A stretch of DNA of 10,564 nt from Paracoccaceae bacterium (GTDB taxonomy: Bacteria; Pseudomonadota; Alphaproteobacteria; Rhodobacterales; Rhodobacteraceae): the NCBI GenBank assembly GCA_003565055.1, contig PXDM01000298.1:1-10564 (forward strand). Reading direction: 5' to 3'. Made by a program: the position numbers and the translations under genes. Below are positions 1-6,932 of the stretch, piece by piece. Within the stretch, counting starts at the first letter, position 1. Every line of letters starts with the position of its first letter. Under the pieces are notes generated by a model that saw only the letters and a list, made by a program, of their open reading frames with translations, did not search any database and was not told the origin of the DNA.

Positions 1-525
1 GCAGGGGCGCAACCCGGCGATGCGCTGATCCTGACGAAACCCCTTGGCGTCGGCACGATTCTCGCCGCCGAGATGCGAGGCATGGCCGATGGCGGCGATG
101 TGCTGGCCGCATTTGCCCAGATGCTGCGCGCACAGGGTGACGCGTCGCAGATCCTCGCAGGCGCGCATGCGATGACCGATGTCACGGGCTTCGGACTGGC
201 GGGCCATCTCTCGGGGATCTGCCGCGCGTCCGGCACGGGTGCGGTGCTGGACAAGGTGCCTTTGCTACCCGGCGCGCTGGCGCTGGCCGAGGCCGGTGTC
301 AGATCGTCGATCTTCGCCGATAACGTCGCGGGCGCACTGCCGGTGGATGGGTCCGAGGGCGCGCTGAAAGACCTGCTTTTCGACCCGCAGACCTGCGGTG
401 GCCTGTTGGCGGCGGTGGACGCGGATGCCGCAGGGGCGCCGTTGGCCGCGCTGCGCGCTGAAGGTCATGACGCCCATCTGATCGGCCAGATCACCGCAGG
501 CGACAGGATCACGCTGCGCCTGTGA
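1..525 (+). CDS. selD: Selenide, water dikinase, C-terminal part (5' end outside window)
   Basis: SelD makes selenophosphate from selenide and ATP in the cytoplasm; selenophosphate is the selenium donor for selenouridine in tRNA and, where present, selenocysteine. The frame is open from base 1 and the visible 174 residues are the C-terminal AIRS-like domain. Recognisable family blocks are LTKPLGVGT near the left edge, DVTGFGLAGH in the middle and the Gly-rich DPQTCGGLL near the end. The catalytic N-terminus is not visible, so I cannot say whether this is a plain SelD or the fusion with an N-terminal NAD(P)/FAD-binding oxidoreductase domain that is common in this group. Its stop codon lies inside the 3' end of the convergent mnmH gene, whose enzyme uses its product. 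The call is firm from the motifs and from this partner. Confidence 0.93.
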   Translation, partial: AGAQPGDALILTKPLGVGTILAAEMRGMADGGDVLAAFAQMLRAQGDASQILAGAHAMTDVTGFGLAGHLSGICRASGTGAVLDKVPLLPGALALAEAGVRSSIFADNVAGALPVDGSEGALKDLLFDPQTCGGLLAAVDADAAGAPLAALRAEGHDAHLIGQITAGDRITLRL

Positions 526-1564
526 CCAGCGCCGCAATCTGCGCTGCAAGGGCCGCGCGGCTGGCAGGGCTCAGATCCGGCGCGTCCAGATGCGCGAGGG
601 TGCGGAAGCCATGATTGGCGCGGGATTTGGCGTAGCTCGGGTCGTAATGATCACGGATCAGCGCTTCGGCCAGTGCCAGATCATCGCCCGCCGCCAGCAA
701 GTCCAGCCAATGCGCGACCAGCCGCCCATCGCGATGCGCCCGCAGCGCGTTCAGCCGCGCCGCCAGATCGTCACGCGCGGCAATCGTCTCGCGATAGGCG
801 TCACGCAGATAGCGCGCGCGGGCCGCAGGTGGGGCGCTGATCGTGATGCGGGGGGCTGCTTTCATCGCCTCCCAGAGCATCGGCGGGATGATGCGCGCGC
901 CGATCTTGCTGCTCTCTGCCTCGACCAGCACCGGGCGCGCCGGGGTGAACTGCGCCAGACGACAGGCGAGGGCCGTCTCAAAGGCTTTCTGGCTGGGCTG
1001 CGCATGGCCGCGCCCGCCGAGGATCGAGCCGCGATGCTGCGCCATCTCTTCAAGATCGAGCACCTGCAGCCCGAGCGCGCCCAGCCGGTGCAGGATATCG
1101 GTCTTGGCGGTGCCGGTATAGCCATCAAGCAGGATCAGCCGATGCGCCAGCGGCACGTCGTAGAGCGCCGATTGCACAAGCCGGCGATAGCTCTGATAGC
1201 CGCCCGCAAGCGTCTGCGCGCGCCAGCCGACCGCGCTCAGGATCGTCGCGACAGAGCCCGAGCGCTGCCCGCCGCGCCAGCAATAGACCAGCGGCTGCCA
1301 ATCACCCCCGCGATCGCGCAGCACGGTTTCGAGATGCCGCGCGACATTGCGCGCGACCAGCGCCGCGCCGATCTTGCGGGCCTCGAAGGGGGCCACCTGT
1401 TTGTAGATCGTGCCCACCTGCGCACGCTCGGCATCTGACAGCGCAGGCAGATTGATCGCGCCGGGAATGTGATCGAGCGCGAATTCGGCAGGCGAGCGCA
1501 CGTCGATCACATCATCATGCCCGTGATCGAGCAGGGCGGCGAGCGTGGCGAAACTGCGGGGCAT
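509..1564 (-). CDS. mnmH: tRNA 2-selenouridine synthase (SelU/YbbB)
   Basis: MnmH replaces the sulfur of 5-substituted 2-thiouridine at the tRNA wobble position (Lys, Glu, Gln tRNAs) with selenium from selenophosphate, via a geranylated intermediate. The 351-residue protein has the family's two-part layout. An N-terminal rhodanese domain (about 8-130) starts with DVRSPAEF and carries the active-site loop YCWRGGQRS with Cys95, the counterpart of the E. coli Cys97. A P-loop domain follows, with GYTGTAKT at 148-155. The residue before the P-loop lysine is Ala rather than the usual Gly, so the Walker A is slightly atypical. The ATG at 1564 is the first possible start because an in-frame TAG lies about seven codons upstream; its ribosome-binding site is weak. 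It converges on selD with a 17-base overlap of coding ends, leaving no room for a terminator between them. Confidence 0.95.
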   Translation of the reverse strand: MPRSFATLAALLDHGHDDVIDVRSPAEFALDHIPGAINLPALSDAERAQVGTIYKQVAPFEARKIGAALVARNVARHLETVLRDRGGDWQPLVYCWRGGQRSGSVATILSAVGWRAQTLAGGYQSYRRLVQSALYDVPLAHRLILLDGYTGTAKTDILHRLGALGLQVLDLEEMAQHRGSILGGRGHAQPSQKAFETALACRLAQFTPARPVLVEAESSKIGARIIPPMLWEAMKAAPRITISAPPAARARYLRDAYRETIAARDDLAARLNALRAHRDGRLVAHWLDLLAAGDDLALAEALIRDHYDPSYAKSRANHGFRTLAHLDAPDLSPASRAALAAQIAALVTGAA

Positions 1565-1663
1565 CGGGCGGGCCTGACATGGCTAGAGGGCGTTGGCCCT
1601 ACATGCCGCGCCTTGGCCGCCAGACGCAAGGCCGTGTCGCTCAGCCCGCGACCGGCTCCCATA

Positions 1664-1993
1664 TCAGACCGGGCGCAGAATGCCGCCATTGCCCTGCACG
1701 ACGCCAATGCCGCGCAGAACATTATGGATCAGTTTGTTGCCGCCACCAAAGACCAGCGGCTCTGGCGACAGTTCTTTCGCGCCGAGCCCCAGCGTGTCAT
1801 TGACCAGCTTCCAGCCATAGGTCGTCCCCGCCGCTTCGACAAAGAAGAAAGAGAAGGCCGCCGCCTGCCGGAGCCGCCATAACGCGCGCGTCGCGCGGGC
1901 GGCGATGCGGAAGCTCTTTACTCCCTCAGGCGCGTCATGGCTGGTCGTGGTGATCGCGGCATTCAGAAGCGCGGGCAGGTGCTTCTGCACCAT
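1664..1993 (-). CDS. Unrecognised small protein, about 109 residues
   Basis: I do not recognise this family. The reading frame has the strong G/C third-position bias of the real genes here and ends in TGA at 1664-1666. From the ATG at 1991-1993 it would encode 109 residues: a basic N-terminal half with a helix-like Arg/Ala-rich stretch (about 28-44), an aromatic hydrophobic segment AAAFSFFFVEAAG (44-56) and a Gly-rich C-terminus containing FGGGNKLIHNVLRGIG. No signal peptide is evident. The start is uncertain: none of the candidates has a good Shine-Dalgarno sequence, and an in-frame ATG at 2039-2041 would add 16 residues. The frame stays open far upstream across mmsA, but that part is only the antisense of mmsA. 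It could be an intact orphan gene or the 3' remnant of a longer one. It points the same way as mnmH, about 100 bases upstream of it. Confidence 0.55.
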   Translation of the reverse strand: MVQKHLPALLNAAITTTSHDAPEGVKSFRIAARATRALWRLRQAAAFSFFFVEAAGTTYGWKLVNDTLGLGAKELSPEPLVFGGGNKLIHNVLRGIGVVQGNGGILRPV

Positions 1994-2029
1994 ATCCGTG
2001 CCGCGCGCAGGGTTTGACAACCTGACTGA

Positions 2030-2158
2030 ACGGCTGGGCATGTGGTGCTGCCGCCCATCGTTGTGCGCCACGGGTTGCAATCGGGGTTTGCGGTCGAACG
2101 CGCCAAGCTCGACGGGCTGAGCGCGCGCTTTCTGGCCCGTCGCCGGATCGCGGCCTGA
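2030..2158 (+). pseudogene. Possible C-terminal coding remnant
   Basis: A short plus-strand frame opens after the TGA at 2027-2029 and ends with TGA at 2156-2158. Its codons show high G/C at third positions. It reads like a basic protein tail (RHGLQSGFAVERAK, then ARFLARRRIAA) with only GTG codons (2042, 2045) as possible starts and no ribosome-binding site. It may be the leftover 3' end of a gene that once preceded mmsA, or chance. I could not match it to a family. Confidence 0.2.
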
Positions 2159-2180
2159 AATACCCCTGCAAGAATCGCCA

Positions 2181-2209
2181 TTCACACTTCGCAGGCGCGC
2201 GTCTATCTT
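2181..2209 (+). promoter_or_regulatory. Promoter of mmsA
   Basis: TTCACA at 2181-2186 matches five of six bases of a -35 box and is separated by exactly 17 bases from TATCTT at 2204-2209, a four-of-six -10 box. Transcription would start near 2216, about 24 bases before the mmsA start codon. This is inferred from sequence alone. Confidence 0.55.
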
Positions 2210-2218
2210 GCGGCGCAA
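2208..2218. promoter_or_regulatory. Candidate operator over the mmsA transcription start
   Basis: TTGCG-G-CGCAA is a perfect 11-base inverted repeat that overlaps the end of the -10 box and the predicted start of transcription of mmsA. That position suits a repressor. No regulator gene for it is identified here; the regulator encoded at 6932-7570 is one possibility among others. Confidence 0.35.
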
Positions 2219-2239
2219 ATCAAAACGAGGAGGATGAGG

Positions 2240-3739
2240 ATGAAAGAGCTTTCGCATTGGATCGACGGCGAACATGTCGCAGGCACATCCGGGCGCTTTG
2301 CCGATGTGTTCAACCCCGCCACGGGCGAGGTGCAGGCACGCGTGCCGCTGGCGTCGAAAGCCGAGCTTGACGATGCCGTGGCGCGCGCCGCCGAGGCGCA
2401 GCGGGCCTGGGGGGCGACCAATCCGCAGAAGCGCGCGCGGGTGATGATGGCGGCTGTCGGGCTGATCAATCGCGATATGGACAAGCTGGCCGAAGCGCTG
2501 TCCTCCGAGCATGGCAAGACCTTCGTGGATGCGAAAGGCGATGTGCAGCGGGGCCTCGAAGTGATCGAATTCTGCATCGGTGCGCCGCATCTCTTGAAAG
2601 GCGAGTTCACCGATAGCGCAGGTCCGGGCATCGATATGTATTCGATGCGCCAGCCGCTGGGCGTGGTCGCGGGCATTACGCCGTTCAACTTCCCGGCCAT
2701 GATTCCGCTGTGGAAAATGGGCCCGGCGCTGGCTTGTGGCAATGCGATGATCCTCAAGCCCTCCGAGCGTGACCCCTCGGTGCCCTTGATGCTGGCCGAG
2801 ATCTTCAAGGAAGCGGGGCTGCCCGACGGGGTGTTGCAGGTCGTTAATGGCGACAAGGAATCGGTCGATGCGATCCTCGACAACCCGGTGATTCAGGCGG
2901 TGGGTTTCGTGGGCTCGACCCCGATTGCGCATTACATTTACCACCGCGCCGCCGAGACTGGCAAACGCGCGCAATGCTTCGGCGGCGCGAAAAACCACAT
3001 GATCATCATGCCCGATGCCGATATGGATCAGGCGGCGGACGCGCTGATCGGCGCGGGCTACGGCGCGGCAGGCGAGCGCTGCATGGCGATTTCGGTCGCG
3101 GTGCCGGTGGGTGATGGCACAGCGGATGCGCTGCGTGAGCGGCTGGTGCCCAAGATCGAAGCGCTGAAAGTCGGGCCATGGACCGGCGGCGATGATGTCG
3201 ATTACGGCCCCGTCGTCACGGCGGCGGCCAAGGAAAACATCCTGCGGCTGGTCGAAAGCGGCGTCGAGCAGGGTGCGGAACTGGTCGTGGACGGGCGCAA
3301 TTTCAGCCTGCAGGGCTATGAGGACGGCTTTTTCGTCGGTCCGCATTTCTTCGACCATGTGACCACGGATATGGACATCTACCGCAAGGAGATCTTCGGT
3401 CCGGTCCTGTCGATGGTGCGCGCCAAGAGCTATGACGAGGCCATCGGCATGGCGATGGATCACGAATACGGCAATGGCACAGCGATTTTCACCCGTGACG
3501 GGGATGCGGCGCGCGATTTCGCGAGCCGGATCAATATCGGGATGGTGGGCATCAATGTGCCGATCCCGGTGCCGCTGGCCTATCACACGTTCGGGGGCTG
3601 GAAGAAATCGGGCTTCGGTGACCTCAACCAGCACGGGCCTGATGCGTTTCGCTTTTACACGCGCACCAAGACCGTGACGTCGCGCTGGCCCTCGGGGATC
3701 AAAGAAGGCGCTGCCTTCAACTTCAAGGCCATGGATTGA
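2240..3739 (+). CDS. mmsA: Methylmalonate-semialdehyde dehydrogenase (CoA-acylating)
   Basis: The enzyme oxidises methylmalonate semialdehyde with NAD+ and CoA to propionyl-CoA, the last step of the distal valine pathway, and also handles malonate semialdehyde from other routes. The 499-residue length is typical. Features visible: the aldehyde dehydrogenase nucleotide-binding stretch GVVAGITPFNFP (141-152) with the oxyanion Asn150, then KPSERDPSVP (173-182). The catalytic Cys281 lies in GERCMAIS. FGGAKNHMIIMPDAD (248-261) has Asn where ordinary aldehyde dehydrogenases keep the general-base Glu, which marks the CoA-acylating MMSDH group. I chose the ATG at 2240 and not the one at 2234: AGGAGG at 2228-2233 is spaced six bases from the former but abuts the latter. 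The gene has its own promoter and terminator, so it is probably transcribed apart from the valine genes that follow. Confidence 0.96.
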   Translation: MKELSHWIDGEHVAGTSGRFADVFNPATGEVQARVPLASKAELDDAVARAAEAQRAWGATNPQKRARVMMAAVGLINRDMDKLAEALSSEHGKTFVDAKGDVQRGLEVIEFCIGAPHLLKGEFTDSAGPGIDMYSMRQPLGVVAGITPFNFPAMIPLWKMGPALACGNAMILKPSERDPSVPLMLAEIFKEAGLPDGVLQVVNGDKESVDAILDNPVIQAVGFVGSTPIAHYIYHRAAETGKRAQCFGGAKNHMIIMPDADMDQAADALIGAGYGAAGERCMAISVAVPVGDGTADALRERLVPKIEALKVGPWTGGDDVDYGPVVTAAAKENILRLVESGVEQGAELVVDGRNFSLQGYEDGFFVGPHFFDHVTTDMDIYRKEIFGPVLSMVRAKSYDEAIGMAMDHEYGNGTAIFTRDGDAARDFASRINIGMVGINVPIPVPLAYHTFGGWKKSGFGDLNQHGPDAFRFYTRTKTVTSRWPSGIKEGAAFNFKAMD

Positions 3740-3742
3740 GCG

Positions 3743-3770
3743 AAAAAGGGGGCCTGTGCGGCCCCCTCTT
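3743..3770 (+). terminator. Rho-independent-type terminator after mmsA
   Basis: GGGGGCC (3748-3754) pairs perfectly with GGCCCCC (3760-3766) across a five-base loop. It is preceded by five A residues and followed by TCTT, and starts four bases after the mmsA stop. The T-tract is short, so termination may be incomplete. Confidence 0.7.
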
Positions 3771-3786
3771 GGCGCTGAAGCGCCAA
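3769..3786. repeat. Second hairpin, perfect stem with TGAA loop
   Basis: TTGGCGC (3769-3775) and GCGCCAA (3780-3786) form a seven-base stem around the tetraloop TGAA, directly abutting the mmsA terminator. It may reinforce termination or protect the mRNA 3' end. Confidence 0.5.
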
Positions 3787-3788
3787 TT

Positions 3789-3822
3789 CACCCCCGCAGG
3801 ATATTTGGGCAAAGATGAAATA
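3789..3822 (+). repeat. Rhodobacterales-like dispersed intergenic motif
   Basis: The block CACCCCCGCAGGATATTT followed by GGGCAAAGATGAAATA resembles a short motif (C-rich start, then a GTATTTT/ATATTT core, then an AAGAtGAA end) that I recall recurring between genes in many Rhodobacteraceae chromosomes, often just after terminator hairpins. There is only one copy in this window, so repetitiveness is from memory and not shown here. Confidence 0.4.
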
Positions 3823-3874
3823 TTGCTGAAAGATTCGCCGATTAGGGGTCGGGGCGCAGCGCAGGGAGGATGCG

Positions 3875-5020
3875 ATGGATTTCAGACTGAGTGAGGAGTC
3901 TCAGGCGATTTTCGACATGGCGCGGGATTTCGGTCAGGAGCAGATTGCACCCCATGCCCGCGATTGGGAAGCGCAGGGCACGATCCCGAAAGCGCTCTGG
4001 GCGCAATTTGCCGAGCTTGGATTTGGCGGGCTCTATGTGCGCGAAGCGTCGGGCGGGGCCGGTCTGTCGCGGCTCGATGCGACGCTGATTTTCGAGGCGC
4101 TGTCGATGGCCTGCCCTTCGGTTGCGGCCTTTCTGTCGATCCACAATATGTGCGCGGCGATGATCGACAAATTTGGCTCTGAGCAGATGCGCGCGGAACT
4201 GCTGCCCAAGGTTGTATCGCTTGAGTGTTTCATGTCCTATTGCCTCACCGAGCCCGGATCTGGATCGGACGCCGCTGCGCTCAAGACGCGGGCCGCGCGC
4301 GACAATGAGGGCTATGTGCTCGACGGGACCAAGGCGTTTATCTCGGGCGGCGGCTATTCGGACGGCTATATCGTCATGGCGCGCACGGGGGAGGCCGGGC
4401 CGCGCGGCATCTCGGCGCTGGTCGTCATGGACGGCGCGCCGGGGCTGAGTTTCGGGGGGCTTGAGGACAAGATGGGCTGGCGTTCGCAGCCCACGCGGCA
4501 GGTGCAATTCGATGCCTGCCGGGTCGGGGCCGGGGCGCTCTTGGGCGAAGAGGGCGCGGGATTTCGCTATGCGATGGCGGGGCTCGATGGTGGGCGGCTC
4601 AATATCGCGGCCTGTTCGCTCGGGGGCGCGCAGGCGGCGCTCGATGCGACGCTGGCCTATATGGGCGAGCGCAAAGCCTTCGGGCAGAGCATCGACCAGT
4701 TTCAGGCGCTGCAATTCCGGCTCGCGGAAATGGAAATCGAGTTGCAGGCGGCGCGCGTGTTTCTGCGCCAGGCGGCCTGGAAGCTCGATCACGGCGCGCC
4801 CGATGCGACGAAATACTGCGCCATGGCCAAGAAATTCGTGACCGAGGCGGGCAGTCGCGTGGCGGATCAATGCCTGCAACTGCATGGCGGTTACGGCTAT
4901 CTTGCGGATTACGGGATCGAGAAGCTGGTGCGCGATCTGCGTGTGCATCAGATCCTTGAGGGCACGAATGAGATCATGCGCCTGATCGTGGCGCGGCAGA
5001 TGCTGGCGGCACGCGGATGA
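3875..5020 (+). CDS. Isobutyryl-CoA dehydrogenase (acyl-CoA dehydrogenase family)
   Basis: This FAD enzyme oxidises isobutyryl-CoA to methacrylyl-CoA in valine breakdown, passing electrons to electron-transfer flavoprotein. At 381 residues it has the full acyl-CoA dehydrogenase fold. The blocks SIHNMCAAMIDKFG (88-101), YCLTEPGSGSDAA (122-134), GWRSQPTR (201-208), LQLHGGYGYL (334-343) and HQILEGTNEIMR (358-369) closely follow the ACAD8 subgroup as I remember it. Glu362 in LEGTNE sits at the usual catalytic-base position. The ATG at 3875 is preceded by AGGGAGGA four bases away; the ATG at 3870 is out of frame. Its stop overlaps the next start (ATGA at 5017-5020), so the two are translationally coupled. 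Specificity for isobutyryl-CoA is inferred from motif similarity and from the hydrolase and mmsB downstream. Confidence 0.9.
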   Translation: MDFRLSEESQAIFDMARDFGQEQIAPHARDWEAQGTIPKALWAQFAELGFGGLYVREASGGAGLSRLDATLIFEALSMACPSVAAFLSIHNMCAAMIDKFGSEQMRAELLPKVVSLECFMSYCLTEPGSGSDAAALKTRAARDNEGYVLDGTKAFISGGGYSDGYIVMARTGEAGPRGISALVVMDGAPGLSFGGLEDKMGWRSQPTRQVQFDACRVGAGALLGEEGAGFRYAMAGLDGGRLNIAACSLGGAQAALDATLAYMGERKAFGQSIDQFQALQFRLAEMEIELQAARVFLRQAAWKLDHGAPDATKYCAMAKKFVTEAGSRVADQCLQLHGGYGYLADYGIEKLVRDLRVHQILEGTNEIMRLIVARQMLAARG

Positions 5021-6063
5021 GCGATGTTGCAATCCGCCGCGAAGGCCATGCAGGCCGGATCACCCTGACCCGCCCCAAGGCGCTCAATGCGTTAACCTAT
5101 GAGATGTGTCTGGAGATCGACGCAGCCCTGAAGGCATGGGCGCGCGACAGCGCTGTGGCCTTGGTCCTGATTGATGCCGAGGGCGAGAAAGCCTTTTGCG
5201 CGGGGGGCGACATCGCGCAGATCTATGCCACAGGCCGCGCAGGCGATTACAGCTATGCCCGCCGGTTCTGGCGTGATGAATACCGGATGAATGCGCGCAT
5301 CGCCGCCTATCCCAAGCCCGTCGTCAGTTTCATGCAGGGCTTCACGATGGGCGGTGGTGTGGGGCTGGGCTGTCACGCGCGCCACCGGGTCGTCGGGGCG
5401 ACGAGCCAGATTTCCATGCCGGAATGTGGCATCGGGTTGGTACCGGATGTGGGCGGCTCGTGGCTGCTTTCGCGCGCGCCGGGGCAACTCGGGGCCTATC
5501 TGGGCCTGAGCGGGGCGCGGATGGGGCCGGGGGATGCGATCTATGCGGGCTTTGCCGATCTCTTTCTGCGAGAGGCGGATTGGGACGCGGCCAAGGCGGC
5601 GCTCATCGCCTCTGGCGATCCGGGCGCGCTGCAGGGCGTCACGGCTCCGGAGCCGGAATTGGCCGCACAGGCGGCGCTGATCGACCATGCTTTCGCGCCC
5701 GAGACTGTGGCCGCGATCCTGGAGCGGCTCGCGGGGGAACAAACCCCTTTCGCGGAAAAGACCCTCGCCACCCTGCGGCGCAATTCGCCGCTGGCCATGG
5801 CCTGCACGCTGGACATGCTGCGCCGTCTGGGACGCAGCGCCACGATCCGGCAGGCGCTGGCGCAGGAGTTCCGGGGCACCTGCCGGTCGCTGGAACAGGG
5901 TGATTTCCTAGAAGGCATCCGCGCGGCGATCATCGACAAGGACAGGGCACCGCGCTGGCAGCATGACGCGCCGGGCTCTGTGGCGCAGGCCGAGGTCGCG
6001 GCGATACTGGCATCGCTCGGGGATGACGAGCTGACATTTGACGGGGTGGAGGAGTGCACATGA
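5017..6063 (+). CDS. 3-hydroxyisobutyryl-CoA hydrolase (enoyl-CoA hydratase/isomerase family)
   Basis: The enzyme cleaves 3-hydroxyisobutyryl-CoA to free 3-hydroxyisobutyrate and CoA, the unusual thioester-releasing step of valine degradation. The 348-residue protein has the crotonase core: AFCAGGDIAQIY (59-70) and GFTMGGGVGLG (108-118) for the oxyanion hole, then MPECGIGLVPDVGG (134-147). Glu136 and Asp144 in that block are eight residues apart, the same spacing as the catalytic Glu/Asp pair of human HIBCH. The C-terminal GDFLEGIRAAIIDKD is characteristic of hydrolases rather than hydratases. Many such genes are annotated simply as enoyl-CoA hydratase; length and this C-terminal block argue for the hydrolase. 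It overlaps the upstream dehydrogenase by ATGA and the downstream mmsB by ATGA. Confidence 0.93.
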   Translation: MSDVAIRREGHAGRITLTRPKALNALTYEMCLEIDAALKAWARDSAVALVLIDAEGEKAFCAGGDIAQIYATGRAGDYSYARRFWRDEYRMNARIAAYPKPVVSFMQGFTMGGGVGLGCHARHRVVGATSQISMPECGIGLVPDVGGSWLLSRAPGQLGAYLGLSGARMGPGDAIYAGFADLFLREADWDAAKAALIASGDPGALQGVTAPEPELAAQAALIDHAFAPETVAAILERLAGEQTPFAEKTLATLRRNSPLAMACTLDMLRRLGRSATIRQALAQEFRGTCRSLEQGDFLEGIRAAIIDKDRAPRWQHDAPGSVAQAEVAAILASLGDDELTFDGVEECT

Positions 6064-6932
6064 AAATCGGATTTATCGGGCTCGGCAATATGGGCGGGCC
6101 GATGGCGGCCAATCTGGCGCGCGCGGGCCATCAGGTGACTGGCTTCGATCTGGCCGCGCCTTGCCCGGACGGCGTGGCCAAAGCGGCCTCAGCGGGCGAA
6201 GCCGCGACAGGCGCAGAGGTGGTGATTACCATGCTGCCTAATGGCGCGATCCTGCGCGCGGTTGCAGATGAGGTCATCGCGGTGATGGCGACCGGGAGCG
6301 TGCTCTGCGATTGCTCGACCGTCGATGTGGAAAGCGCGCGCGCGGTTGCAGATCAGGCGGGCGCTGCAGGACGTGGTGCACTTGACGCGCCCGTGTCGGG
6401 CGGCGTCGGGGGGGCGAGCGCGGGAACGCTGACCTTCATGGTGGGCGGCTCGGACACGGCCTTCGCGACGGTCCAGCCGCTCTTTGACGTGATGGGCCAG
6501 AAAGCGGTCCATTGCGGGGCATCCGGGGCCGGTCAGGCGGCGAAAATCTGCAATAACATGATCCTCGGCGCGACCATGGCCGTGACCTGCGAAGCTTTTG
6601 CGCTCGCCGACAAGCTGGGGCTCGACCGGGCGCGGATGTTCGATGTGGTCTCGACCTCCTCGGGTTATAGCTGGTCGATGAATGCCTATTGCCCCGCGCC
6701 GGGCGTCGGGCCGCAGAGCCCTGCCGATAACGACTACAAGCCCGGTTTCGCGGCCGAATTGATGCTCAAGGACCTGCGCCTGTCGCAACAAGCCGCCGAA
6801 GCGGTCGATGCGGACACACCGATGGGCGCGCGCGCGACCGAGCTTTATGCGGAATTCGTCGAAGCAGGGCAGGGCGCAGGGCGTGATTTCTCGGCGTTGT
6901 TGCCGCTTCTCGCCGCCCGCGGACGCGGCTGA
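6060..6932 (+). CDS. mmsB: 3-hydroxyisobutyrate dehydrogenase
   Basis: MmsB oxidises 3-hydroxyisobutyrate with NAD+ to methylmalonate semialdehyde, the substrate of MmsA encoded upstream. The 290-residue protein begins with the Rossmann motif GFIGLGNMGGPMAANL (4-19). DAPVSGGVGGASAGTL (109-124) is the substrate-binding signature of beta-hydroxyacid dehydrogenases. Lys162 in GQAAKICNNM is the conserved catalytic lysine, and the protein ends near DFSALLPLL as the family does. The ATG at 6060 was chosen over the GTG two codons upstream: GGAGGAG at 6048-6054 gives it correct spacing, and it makes an ATGA overlap with the hydrolase stop. Its own TGA shares a base with the next start (TGATG at 6930-6934). 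Confidence 0.95.
   Translation: MKIGFIGLGNMGGPMAANLARAGHQVTGFDLAAPCPDGVAKAASAGEAATGAEVVITMLPNGAILRAVADEVIAVMATGSVLCDCSTVDVESARAVADQAGAAGRGALDAPVSGGVGGASAGTLTFMVGGSDTAFATVQPLFDVMGQKAVHCGASGAGQAAKICNNMILGATMAVTCEAFALADKLGLDRARMFDVVSTSSGYSWSMNAYCPAPGVGPQSPADNDYKPGFAAELMLKDLRLSQQAAEAVDADTPMGARATELYAEFVEAGQGAGRDFSALLPLLAARGRG

Noticed and set aside
590..1438. Plus-strand frame of 282 codons
   Set aside because: It lies opposite mnmH, whose rhodanese and P-loop motifs are clear; the plus frame is Arg-rich without motifs.
1587..1600. AGGGC-GTTG-GCCCT hairpin upstream of mnmH
   Set aside because: The five-base stem has no T-tract on either strand and is within chance for GC-rich DNA.
1507..1662. 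Short minus-strand frame overlapping the mnmH start
   Set aside because: It has reasonable codon bias at first, but it runs out of phase through the mnmH N-terminus, has no ribosome-binding site and no recognisable motif.
1994..3634. Very long minus-strand frame (656 codons) continuous with the small unrecognised gene
   Set aside because: Most of it is the complement of mmsA, which has all catalytic motifs on the plus strand. The His/Arg-rich composition is typical of an antisense shadow.
3842..5032. Minus-strand frame of 396 codons
   Set aside because: It is the complement of the isobutyryl-CoA dehydrogenase gene and its Arg/His-rich translation has no recognisable domain.
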